From Thiomargarita sp. (lineage in GTDB: Bacteria > Pseudomonadota > Gammaproteobacteria > Beggiatoales > Beggiatoaceae): DNA of 5,288 bases. Made by a program: the position numbers and the translations under genes. Position 1 is the first letter of the stretch. Each line of letters starts with the position of its first letter. Shown here in pieces: positions 1 to 5,281 of this stretch. Under the pieces are notes generated by a model, which saw only the letters and a program-made list of their open reading frames with translations, did not search any database and had not been told where the DNA came from. Where the stretch lies: NCBI GenBank assembly GCA_023144675.1, contig JAGLFE010000396.1:1-5288 (forward strand), read 5' to 3'.

Positions 1-602
1 ACTGAAATTAAATCTTGCTTGATGTATTCAAATATTTTTAAAACCTCCGCTTTTTGATAAATAGTTTCGTCAATTTCACCATCCAAACTATCATTAATAG
101 CTTCCATCCATTGACGTAATGGTTCTGGTGTTTTATCACTAACATAGGGCGGACAAATATAAATTATTTTGTGGAAAATTTCTTTCAATGGTTCGCCATC
201 TAAATCTTTGGGGTCAAAATCAATAACGGCTATATCTTTTTGGTGATAATCACCTGAAGTCAAAATAACTAAAGTGTAAACTTGTAAATCAGTTCGATAG
301 TTTTTATTATTGCTTACCTGTTCTAAAATTGCCGAACAATGATAATACAAAAAACGGTCATAATGGTCTTTATATCTTGCATGTTGAATATCTACTATAA
401 CCCGATTCTTTTTATCTTCAGCGAATAAATCAAAACGAGAACGTACTTTGCCTATAGGCGGTTCAAATTCTTTTTCTGTTTCTACCCGATCAATTTCCAA
501 TTCAATCCCAGTGAAATCACGTACAAAAGCCGTAAAAATTTCTGGATGGCAAAACGCTTTTTTAAAAATAACACCGTAACGTAGTGAAGCAACTTTTATC
601 AT
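1..602 (-). CDS. Rpn-type PD-(D/E)XK nuclease family protein, partial (C-terminus beyond window)
   Basis: An open frame starts at the ATG complementary to 600-602 and runs for 200 codons without a stop to the window edge, so the C-terminus is missing. AAGGAA (complement of 610-615) lies 7 nt before the ATG, which supports this start. The N-terminal helix region carries LRYGVIFKKAF (residues 7-17). The nuclease core follows: RSRFDLFAED (54-63), then the strand VIVDIQHARY (68-77). Asp58 and the Asp71-x-Gln73 pair fit the D...(D/E)xQ active-site pattern of the PDDEXK_2/Rpn group. HYDRFLYYH (80-88) is also typical of that group. Members are annotated as PD-(D/E)XK nuclease family transposases or recombination-promoting nucleases; they are accessory genes found in many copies in some genomes. 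The start lies 85 nt past the nfn stop codon, so readthrough from that operon is possible. The family call is from memory of the motifs and no profile search was run. Confidence 0.82.
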   Translation of the reverse strand, partial: MIKVASLRYGVIFKKAFCHPEIFTAFVRDFTGIELEIDRVETEKEFEPPIGKVRSRFDLFAEDKKNRVIVDIQHARYKDHYDRFLYYHCSAILEQVSNNKNYRTDLQVYTLVILTSGDYHQKDIAVIDFDPKDLDGEPLKEIFHKIIYICPPYVSDKTPEPLRQWMEAINDSLDGEIDETIYQKAEVLKIFEYIKQDLIS

Positions 603-630
603 AAATAGATTCCTTATTTTTGGTTTAAAA

Positions 631-660
631 CTATTCCCCTCCGATTTTTGCAAGAGGGAA
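631..660. terminator. Weak hairpin between nfnB and the nuclease gene, possible terminator
   Basis: CCCTC (637-641) pairs with GAGGG (654-658) around a 12-nt loop, and the flanking TT/AA can lengthen the stem if one C is bulged. It sits about 30 nt past the stop codon of the large Nfn subunit, where a terminator would be expected. No convincing T-run follows on the minus strand, so it may be a weak or non-functional terminator, or part of the leader of the nuclease gene. Confidence 0.25.
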
Positions 661-687
661 ATAATTTAATTAAGAAACAACTTTTGT

Positions 688-2094
688 TTATTTCTCAGCC
701 AAATCAGCCATTAAATCGGCATGAATAGAGGTTGCTGCATCTTTGCCCGCTCCAGCTGCTAAAATCACTGTTGCTGCTCCCGTAACGGCATCACCACCAG
801 CATAAACCCGTTTTCGAGAAGTTTGCGGTTTATTAGCTTCTAATACCAAACAACCTTTGTTATTAGTTTCTAATCCTGGAGTAGTATTAACTAACAATGG
901 ATTTGGCGAAGTTCCAATAGATAAAATTACATTCTCAACTGGAATAATGAACTCTGAACCTTTAATTGCTATCGGTCTTGCCCGCCCAGAAGCATCGGGT
1001 TCACCTAATTCCATTTTCAAACATTTCAACCCAGTTACCCAACCATCCTCATCACCAATAATTTCAATTGGATTAGTCAACCAACGGAATTGAATTCCTT
1101 CTTCAATGGCGTGTTCATATTCTTCTTGGCGTGCCGTCATTTCCTTTTCAGTTCGGCGATAAACAATCATGCCTTCTTTTGAACCCATTCGTAACGCAGA
1201 ACGCACCGAATCCATCGCCGTATTTCCCGCCCCAATCACAGCCACTCGCTCACCAACATATAAAGGCGTATCCGTATTTGGAAAATCATAAGATTGCATT
1301 AAATTAATCCGGGTCAAAAATTCATTAGCCGAATATACGCCATTCAAATTTTCCCCAGGAATGCCTAAAAAGGAAGGTAAACCAGCTCCAGTACCAATAA
1401 ATACGGCTGAAAATCCCATTTTATCGAATAAATCATCTAATTTAAAAGTTTTTCCTACAATAACGTTGCAAACAATTTCAACTCCCATGTCTTTGAGTAA
1501 TTCAATTTCCCAATCAAGAATATCTTTTGGCAAACGGAATTCGGGAATTCCATAACGCAATACACCGCCTGGAGCATGAAGTCCTTCAAAAACAGTAACT
1601 GGATAACCTAAACGGGCTAAATCTCCAGCACAAACTAAACCAGCAGGTCCCGCTCCAATCACAGCGACTTTTTGAGGACGTTGGGGTGGTTTAGGTTTCT
1701 TCTTTTTAGGTTGGGAACGCTCCCAATCAGCTATAAATCGTTCTAAATAGCCAATTCCAACTGGTAAATATTGTTTTGCCATGTGGCAATTATTTTCGCA
1801 TTGCTCTTCTTGAGGGCAAACTCGTCCACAAACTGCTGGTAACGGATTTGCTGTCCGTAAAATATCAACCGCTTTTTCCATATTTCCCGCTGCCACTTCA
1901 TGCAACAATTCAGGAATTGGAATATGCACTGGACAACCGTCAGTACAAGGTGGTTGTTGACAACGTAAACAACGTTCCGCTTCAAAAATAGCGTGTTCTG
2001 CTTTATAACCTATATTAACTTCAACGAAATCCGTAGCTCTTAATTTAGCATCACGGGTACGCATGGGAGTTTTTGTTATTCGTTTTGCTGGCAT
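688..2094 (-). CDS. nfnB: NADH-dependent reduced ferredoxin:NADP+ oxidoreductase, large subunit (NfnB/NfnL/SudA; GltD-like)
   Basis: This 468-aa protein has the usual length for the Nfn large subunit and the GltD-like family. The N-terminal ferredoxin-like domain has eight cysteines in two sets: Cys42, 45, 50 and 54 (RCLRCQQPPCTDGCP), and Cys89, 93, 99 and 103 (VCGRVCPQEEQCENNC). These are the iron-sulfur cluster region of this family. A Lys/Pro-rich linker (about 129-141) leads to the FAD-binding GxGxxG (VIGAGPAG, 145-152). The NADP(H) fold follows with VIGAGNTAMD (286-295) and YRR at 312-314, a basic pair expected to contact the 2'-phosphate. The C-terminal FAD motif is YAGGDAVTGAATVILAAGAG (431-450). 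The gene begins 19 nt after the small-subunit gene. With that partner present and no gltB-type gene in view, a bifurcating transhydrogenase (NADPH oxidation linked to NADH and ferredoxin) fits better than glutamate synthase. Sulfide dehydrogenase or NADPH-dependent sulfur reductase (SudA) activity has been described for close relatives and cannot be excluded. Confidence 0.9.
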   Translation of the reverse strand: MPAKRITKTPMRTRDAKLRATDFVEVNIGYKAEHAIFEAERCLRCQQPPCTDGCPVHIPIPELLHEVAAGNMEKAVDILRTANPLPAVCGRVCPQEEQCENNCHMAKQYLPVGIGYLERFIADWERSQPKKKKPKPPQRPQKVAVIGAGPAGLVCAGDLARLGYPVTVFEGLHAPGGVLRYGIPEFRLPKDILDWEIELLKDMGVEIVCNVIVGKTFKLDDLFDKMGFSAVFIGTGAGLPSFLGIPGENLNGVYSANEFLTRINLMQSYDFPNTDTPLYVGERVAVIGAGNTAMDSVRSALRMGSKEGMIVYRRTEKEMTARQEEYEHAIEEGIQFRWLTNPIEIIGDEDGWVTGLKCLKMELGEPDASGRARPIAIKGSEFIIPVENVILSIGTSPNPLLVNTTPGLETNNKGCLVLEANKPQTSRKRVYAGGDAVTGAATVILAAGAGKDAATSIHADLMADLAEK

Positions 2095-2104
2095 ATCTTA
2101 ATAT

Positions 2105-2110
2105 CCTCCT
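2105..2110 (-). promoter_or_regulatory. Shine-Dalgarno site of nfnB (full AGGAGG)
   Basis: A full-consensus AGGAGG lies on the minus strand between the two nfn genes, 10 nt before the ATG complementary to 2092-2094. It fixes that start. The other starts in the window use AAGGAA or no clear site, so this is the strongest ribosome-binding site here. It may keep the large subunit level with the small one. Confidence 0.75.
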
Positions 2111-2113
2111 TTT

Positions 2114-2965
2114 TTAACTACTTGTTCGTTCACAAAGATGTTTTTGTTGGCGTTCCGCAGCTATTTTTTCTTTTTTAACGTATATTTTATTACGTTTTAC
2201 TGCTTCATCAAAATCCACTAAATTCGCATCAAATAAAGGTCCATCAACACAAGCAAATTTAGTTTTTCCACCGACTGATACTCGGCAACAACCACACATT
2301 CCAGTGCCATCAATCATCAATGGGTCCATCGAAACTTGAGTTGCTATATCGGTACCACTTGTTGTATTGGCAATTGCTCGCATCATTGGCATTGGACCAA
2401 TTGCAATTACATGATTTGGTTTACCTAAACCATCACCATCCATAATTTGTTGCAGGCGTTGCGTAACTAGACCTTTAAAACCAACTGAACCGTCATCAGT
2501 ACACAATTCTAAGGCATCACAAGCTTCACGCAATTCATCAGTTAAAATTAACAAATCTTGTTGCCTTGCACCTAAAATAATGGTGGTTTTATCACCGCGG
2601 GCTTTTAATTCTTTCATTAAACACCATAATGCGGCTGCTCCAAATCCACCACCGACTCCAATAACGTGTCCGCCTGGTGGTATATGAGCTGGTTCGCCCA
2701 AAGGACCAAGAATGTCTAGCAAATTTTCACCTACTTCTAAAGCTCCTAAAAGACGGCTAGTAACTCCAACTTCTTGTACAACAATGGTAACCGTTCCCGA
2801 TTTAGCATCGAAATCAGCAATAGTTAAGGGAATACGTTCTCCACCTTCTCGAACTCTTACAATTACAAATTGTCCTGGTCTTGCTGAAGTCGCTATCATA
2901 GGAGCTTCAATACGAAATAATTTCGTAACTGGAGTTAAAATACGTTTTTCAATAATTTTAGCCAT
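2114..2965 (-). CDS. nfnA: NADH-dependent reduced ferredoxin:NADP+ oxidoreductase, small subunit (NfnA/NfnS/SudB; PyrK-like)
   Basis: This 283-aa protein belongs to the ferredoxin-NADP+ reductase/PyrK-like flavoproteins. The N-terminal beta-barrel carries the FAD-binding segment ERIPLTIAD (43-51). The NAD(H)-binding fold starts at VIGVGGGFGAAALW (101-114). The C-terminal iron-sulfur region is MIDGTGMCGCCRV (217-229) followed by KFACVDGP (236-243). Asp219, Cys224, Cys227 and Cys239 match the unusual one-Asp, three-Cys ligand set of the [2Fe-2S] cluster that I recall from the Thermotoga NfnA structure. This distinguishes it from PyrK, which uses four cysteines. In the complex this subunit exchanges electrons with NADH, while the large subunit carries the bifurcating FAD. 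AAGGAA (complement of 2971-2976) lies 5 nt before the ATG. The large-subunit gene follows after 19 nt, so the two form one operon and this gene is first. The last 25 or so residues are charged and poorly conserved. Confidence 0.9.
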   Translation of the reverse strand: MAKIIEKRILTPVTKLFRIEAPMIATSARPGQFVIVRVREGGERIPLTIADFDAKSGTVTIVVQEVGVTSRLLGALEVGENLLDILGPLGEPAHIPPGGHVIGVGGGFGAAALWCLMKELKARGDKTTIILGARQQDLLILTDELREACDALELCTDDGSVGFKGLVTQRLQQIMDGDGLGKPNHVIAIGPMPMMRAIANTTSGTDIATQVSMDPLMIDGTGMCGCCRVSVGGKTKFACVDGPLFDANLVDFDEAVKRNKIYVKKEKIAAERQQKHLCERTSS

Positions 2966-3002
2966 TATATTTCCTTAAAGCTAAATTCAATTTAATAAGT
3001 TA

Positions 3003-3016
3003 GTTTAATCGTAGCT
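3003..3016 (+). repeat. 14-nt direct repeat, left copy (GTTTAATCGTAGCT)
   Basis: GTTTAATCGTAGCT occurs here and again, identically, at 3218-3231. The two copies lie on either side of the long palindrome. They could be a duplication made when the palindromic element inserted. They could also be parts of the GTARCTACCTACCAA repeat unit, since the left copy runs directly into that motif. The sequence alone does not decide. Confidence 0.6.
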
Positions 3017-3025
3017 ACCTACCAA
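3011..3025 (-). repeat. TTGGTAGGTAGYTAC motif, copy upstream of the nfn operon
   Basis: On the minus strand this reads TTGGTAGGTAGCTAC and ends 45 nt before the nfnA start codon. A second copy with one difference (TTGGTAGGTAGTTAC) is at 5267-5281, in the same orientation and 52 nt before the start of the 35-aa ORF. A degenerate inverted copy lies at 3204-3217. It may be a dispersed repeat or a shared regulatory site. TTGGTA could serve as a -35 box, but no good -10 follows at matching distance in both places. Confidence 0.55.
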
Positions 3026-3063
3026 CTAAACTTTAAATACGAATTAAGAGTTAAATATTGTTA

Positions 3064-3186
3064 TTAAAATAATTGATGCGCTTCGTTCCTAAGCAGCATC
3101 CTATATTAATTTTATACGTATTTCTTAATTAAATAATTTAGAATCGTAGGATGTGCTGAGTTTGCGAAGCGCATCAATTATTTTAA
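3064..3186. repeat. Long imperfect palindrome, 22-bp perfect stem (possible non-autonomous mobile repeat)
   Basis: Positions 3064-3085 pair perfectly with 3165-3186 over 22 bp, including GATGCGCTTCG and its complement. After an 11-nt poorly paired stretch on each arm, CATCCTA (3097-3103) pairs with TAGGATG (3147-3153). The arms are thus about 40 nt each around a loop of about 43 AT-rich nt. Such GATGCGCTTCG...CATCCTA palindromes resemble intergenic repeats that I remember from several gammaproteobacteria and cyanobacteria. It encodes no protein. It could also act as a transcription barrier between the two operons. Confidence 0.75.
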
Positions 3187-3195
3187 ATAAAAATT

Positions 3196-3225
3196 TCTTG
3201 ACCCAGTAGATAGTTACGTTTAATC
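3196..3225 (+). repeat. Degenerate inverted copy of the GTARCTACCTACCAA-type repeat
   Basis: Read on the plus strand, these 30 nt match the minus-strand reading of 5288-5259 at 22 of 30 positions, and most differences are transitions. The best-conserved part is GTAGATAGTTAC (3206-3217). Together with the copy at 3011-3025 it forms an inverted pair that encloses the long palindrome, so the whole block from about 3003 to 3231 may be one composite element. Confidence 0.5.
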
Positions 3226-3231
3226 GTAGCT
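3218..3231 (+). repeat. 14-nt direct repeat, right copy (GTTTAATCGTAGCT)
   Basis: This is identical to 3003-3016. It directly follows the degenerate GTAGATAGTTAC copy and is followed by unrelated AT-rich sequence, whereas the left copy continues into ACCTACCAA. Confidence 0.6.
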
Positions 3232-3240
3232 TATGTTATT

Positions 3241-3374
3241 AATAGTTTGAACAGTTTTTATAACTTATTGTTATTAAACGATTTTTTATTTTTGATATAG
3301 ATTTAAAAAACATTTAATTTTCAATCACTTAGCATTTTAAACCAGCCTAAATTTGAAAAACTGTCCGAACTATT
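3241..3374. repeat. Inverted repeat with 19-nt arms (possible MITE or insertion-sequence ends)
   Basis: AATAGTTTGAACAGTTTTT (3241-3259) pairs with AAAAACTGTCCGAACTATT (3356-3374), with 17 Watson-Crick pairs, one G-T pair and one mismatch. The arms enclose 96 nt of AT-rich sequence without a gene. Arm length and spacing suit a small non-autonomous element. The right arm may instead be the left end of an insertion sequence, because a TATAAT box, a ribosome-binding site and a short frame follow it. I cannot name an element family. Confidence 0.5.
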
Positions 3375-3383
3375 GGTTATAAT
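3353..3383 (+). promoter_or_regulatory. Putative plus-strand promoter (TTGAAA - 19 nt - TATAAT)
   Basis: A perfect TATAAT is at 3378-3383 and TTGAAA is at 3353-3358, with a 19-nt spacer that is longer than ideal. It overlaps the right arm of the inverted repeat and points toward the 8-codon frame at 3420. TATAAT also arises easily by chance in AT-rich DNA. Confidence 0.3.
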
Positions 3384-3419
3384 TGGGGTTAATATATTGA
3401 TATTAAAGGAAGTTGGGAT

Positions 3420-3446
3420 ATGAAACTTGCTAATTATAGATTTTAA
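3420..3446 (+). pseudogene. 8-codon open frame with ribosome-binding site, possible remnant of a lost gene
   Basis: ATG at 3420-3422 starts MKLANYRF and stops at TAA (3444-3446). AAAGGAAG upstream (within 3405-3413) gives a good ribosome-binding site, and a TATAAT box lies about 40 nt before the ATG. These initiation signals suggest the 5' end of a gene, such as a transposase whose body was deleted, or a leader peptide. Downstream sequence in the same frame meets more stops and shows no recognisable protein. It is too short to be sure it is anything. Confidence 0.25.
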
Positions 3447-3465
3447 ATATCGTTTCTAGGTTTTA

Positions 3466-3485
3466 TTTGCTAAAAATTGAGCAAA
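3466..3485. terminator. Hairpin downstream of the 440-aa gene, possible weak terminator
   Basis: TTTGCT (3466-3471) pairs with AGCAAA (3480-3485) around an 8-nt loop, about 20 nt past the stop codon of the 440-aa gene. The stem is short and AT-rich, and the minus-strand tract after it is not a clean T-run. Termination here is possible but not shown. Confidence 0.22.
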
Positions 3486-3504
3486 GATTCTTAACAGCTA
3501 AAAT

Positions 3505-4827
3505 TTATCGGTTTTTTATAGCAATAAGCAATTTGGTAAATATTCCTGCGGTAAATGCTACGGAAAGGCTTAATATTATTGAGATACTAACAGGAAACCA
3601 TGTTTCTGGTATATAAAGCCAATTTTTTAAATATAAACCAAAATCACTTTTTGCGATTGCTTCAATTGGAAATTGCCCTGATACTGATGCTATAATTGCA
3701 CCTATTGCCAGTCCAATTCCCCAAACAGCCACCATATTTTGGAAAGAACGTTCTCGTTTAGCCTCTTCAATCGAAATACTAGCACGAATATATCCAATCA
3801 TACTTTCTAAAGAGTTTAATTCTGGGCTTAAATTTGCGTAATCAGTTTGTACTTGTATCAAGTATTTATGTTGAGTTTGAAAACTAAATTGAGTTAAACA
3901 AGCTAGTTTTTGTTCAATATTGTCTTCAATCATATTTAAGCGTTTATTATAATTACTATGATTAGTTTCAATAGTGCGAATTTGGCATGATAAATCGCTT
4001 AATACCATACTATAATTAGATAATATTTGCCATGTTTTTTGTAAAGTTTGTTGAAATTTATCAACACTAAAACGTTGGTGCATATAAATACTTAATTCTG
4101 TGCGACAATCTTCAGTTTTTTTTGCTTCGTTTTTAAGTTGCTGTTTAAGTTGACGACTTTGGTGATAAGCCCAACTTATTTTATGATGATAGGCGAGCAG
4201 ACGGATGAAATCAGGATATAATTCGGTAAGTTTTTCCTCTGTTTCTTTAAGCTGATAAAAGATGATAATAATATGTAATTGTTGGTTAGTGGCACGACAT
4301 TCAAATATATGCCCATCTAAAAATCGATTATATTCTATTTGGACGTTTTCATAATTTGGAATTAAGCTGGCACAACAACGTTTTACTAATTTTAAATAAC
4401 ATTTATCAGATGAATAGGATATTTTGGCAGAAAATAACCAAGTTTCACCCATGGTTGCAGTTTGTCTATTAAGTTTACTTAAAATGGTTTGTTGTAAATT
4501 TTGCAACCAAACTAAATTTTTTATTTGCTGGTCTTCCAATAATTCACATTCGATTAGTAATCCATAGGTATCATTTAATCGTACTGGAAAATAATAACCT
4601 TTTTCTGTTGCTGTTACAAAATCAATAGTTCTTGAAACTGGTAATAATTCCAAATATTCAGGTTCAAAATATTCATTATCTTGGTAATCAAATTTATCAT
4701 GGTTAATACCAGGAATTTTTTGCTTAAATCGTTCCCTATTTTTATTTATATCCTCTTGACTTTGCCCTAATCCTTCCCGTATATCATAAAGAAATAAATC
4801 AAGTGTTGCATTATTCAATGTTGTCAT
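3505..4827 (-). CDS. Unknown protein, soluble/coiled-coil body with two C-terminal transmembrane helices
   Basis: I do not recognise this 440-aa protein as a named family. The N-terminus (1-40) includes LFLYDIREGLG (11-21) and a charged helix, and it reminds me of uncharacterised cyanobacterial and sulfur-bacterial proteins. A mixed alpha/beta region follows (about 60-190), with the very hydrophobic strand LHIIIIFYQL (184-193). Residues about 195-360 look mostly helical and Gln/Lys/Glu-rich, consistent with a coiled coil. The likely membrane helices are VAVWGIGLAIGAIIASV (366-382) and FPVSISIILSLSVAFTAGIF (411-430). They are joined by about 28 residues, and a short basic tail ends in IKNR. 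There is no signal peptide. The topology, a cytosolic domain with a C-terminal two-helix anchor, is like CorA-type channels or membrane effectors, but no CorA GMN motif is seen. It starts 11 nt after the 93-aa gene without a strong ribosome-binding site, so translation is probably coupled to that gene. Confidence 0.85.
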   Translation of the reverse strand: MTTLNNATLDLFLYDIREGLGQSQEDINKNRERFKQKIPGINHDKFDYQDNEYFEPEYLELLPVSRTIDFVTATEKGYYFPVRLNDTYGLLIECELLEDQQIKNLVWLQNLQQTILSKLNRQTATMGETWLFSAKISYSSDKCYLKLVKRCCASLIPNYENVQIEYNRFLDGHIFECRATNQQLHIIIIFYQLKETEEKLTELYPDFIRLLAYHHKISWAYHQSRQLKQQLKNEAKKTEDCRTELSIYMHQRFSVDKFQQTLQKTWQILSNYSMVLSDLSCQIRTIETNHSNYNKRLNMIEDNIEQKLACLTQFSFQTQHKYLIQVQTDYANLSPELNSLESMIGYIRASISIEEAKRERSFQNMVAVWGIGLAIGAIIASVSGQFPIEAIAKSDFGLYLKNWLYIPETWFPVSISIILSLSVAFTAGIFTKLLIAIKNR

Positions 4828-4838
4828 TATGTTTTATT

Positions 4839-5120
4839 TCACTTGAATAAATTATTTAAGCGTTTTAGCAATTTTTTAGAAGCTTTTGGTGGATTTTGAT
4901 GGCTTATAATAACTTTTACTATATTAACAATTTCATTACTATAAAATTTATCTTTTCCAGGTTTGCCACCCAATGTTTTAATTTTACCGTTAGATGGCGT
5001 AATTGCTTCTATTTCTGCTGAAGTAGGCAATAAATTAGTCGTTATTTCAATTTTGTTTAATTGCTTATTTATTTCCTGATATGCAGCATTTAAAATTGTA
5101 TGTTGTTCAAGAACGTTCAT
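4839..5120 (-). CDS. Unknown 93-aa protein, partner of the two-transmembrane protein
   Basis: I do not recognise this small protein. It has no cysteine, no signal peptide and no membrane helix. Residues 1-27 look helical. A Gly/Pro/Lys-rich loop lies around 43-58 (SNGKIKTLGGKPGKDKFY), then a hydrophobic helix EIVNIVKVII (63-72). The basic C-terminal helix is KASKKLLKRLNNLFK (79-93). It is probably cytosolic. The start is supported by AAGGAA 7 nt upstream, and the start codon lies inside the end of the 35-aa frame. The stop is 11 nt before the 440-aa gene, so the two are almost surely co-transcribed and may act together. The basic C-terminus could bind nucleic acid or the membrane surface, but that is only inference. 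Confidence 0.7.
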   Translation of the reverse strand: MNVLEQHTILNAAYQEINKQLNKIEITTNLLPTSAEIEAITPSNGKIKTLGGKPGKDKFYSNEIVNIVKVIISHQNPPKASKKLLKRLNNLFK

Positions 5121-5214
5121 CGCATAATTCCTTCAATTTCAGTTCATTTTTGCTATTAAGTTCGGTGTTTTGTAATGCGCTTAAAAAAGCCAGTAAATTT
5201 TTGTTGATGTCCAT
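5107..5214 (-). CDS. Possible 35-aa ORF overlapping the start of the 93-aa gene
   Basis: The frame begins at the ATG complementary to 5212-5214, encodes MDINKNLLAFLSALQNTELN and 15 more residues ending in CDERS, and stops with TGA at 5107-5109. It overlaps the next gene by 14 nt and carries that gene's ribosome-binding site, as translationally coupled genes do. The composition is credible for an amphipathic helical peptide. Against it, there is no clear Shine-Dalgarno site before its ATG and 35 codons can stay open by chance. The upstream frame reaches a stop at 5275-5277 without another ATG, so it is not the tail of a longer ATG-started protein in this window. Confidence 0.4.
   Translation of the reverse strand: MDINKNLLAFLSALQNTELNSKNELKLKELCDERS
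5128..5133 (-). promoter_or_regulatory. Shine-Dalgarno site of the 93-aa gene, inside the 35-aa frame
   Basis: AAGGAA on the minus strand lies 7 nt before the ATG at 5118-5120 and decides that start. A nearer ATG (5123-5125) is followed after one codon by a stop and is too close to this site, so it is not the start of a gene. Confidence 0.6.
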
Positions 5215-5266
5215 TATGTCTAAACTGTGATTTTTTTTATTTAATGATAAACTATGATGATTTATT

Positions 5267-5281
5267 GTAACTACCTACCAA
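5267..5281 (-). repeat. TTGGTAGGTAGYTAC motif, copy upstream of the unknown gene cluster
   Basis: On the minus strand this reads TTGGTAGGTAGTTAC, one base different from the copy before the nfn operon (3011-3025). It ends 52 nt before the start of the 35-aa frame and is about 147 nt from the start of the 93-aa gene. The window ends just beyond it, so the full unit cannot be seen. Confidence 0.55.

Larger units (their letters stand above)
2966..3504. other. 539-bp repeat-rich stretch without a convincing gene
   Basis: This is the upstream region of the nfn operon and the downstream region of the 440-aa gene. I found no frame with a credible protein. It contains a dispersed GTARCTACCTACCAA motif (3011-3025) with a degenerate inverted copy (3196-3225), and a 14-nt direct repeat. 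It also contains a long palindrome (3064-3186), a second inverted repeat (3241-3259 with 3356-3374) and a plus-strand promoter-like segment leading to an 8-codon frame. The nfn promoter must lie in or just before its left end, because the nfnA start codon is at 2965. I see no clear -35/-10 pair there. Confidence 0.7.

Noticed and set aside
857..1985. Several open frames of 64-80 codons lying inside the large-subunit gene, antisense or in another frame (857-1093, 1361-1555, 1743-1985, 1776-1991)
   Set aside because: They lie wholly within the well-conserved nfnB coding sequence, resemble no protein I know, and are explained by the codon pattern of the real gene.
688..2094. Glutamate synthase small subunit (GltD) as the primary name
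   Set aside because: The fold and motifs are shared, but the adjacent NfnA-type subunit and the absence of a gltB-like gene make Nfn/Sud the better call. GltD-like wording is kept as the family description.
2712..2978. 88-codon plus-strand frame opposite the start of nfnA
   Set aside because: It is antisense to a clearly conserved gene and covers its start codon and ribosome-binding site. It has no protein features of its own.
2966..3060. A defined sigma-70 promoter for the nfn operon
   Set aside because: TTGGTA could be a -35 box, but the best -10 candidates (TAACTT, TATTAA) match poorly or are wrongly spaced, so no promoter position is claimed.
3003..3231. CRISPR-like array
   Set aside because: The repeats are two or three unevenly spaced and partly inverted copies, without regular repeat-spacer units.
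4566..4590. TTTAATCGTA inside the 440-aa gene as another copy of the direct repeat
   Set aside because: Only about ten bases match, within coding sequence, which is expected by chance in AT-rich DNA.
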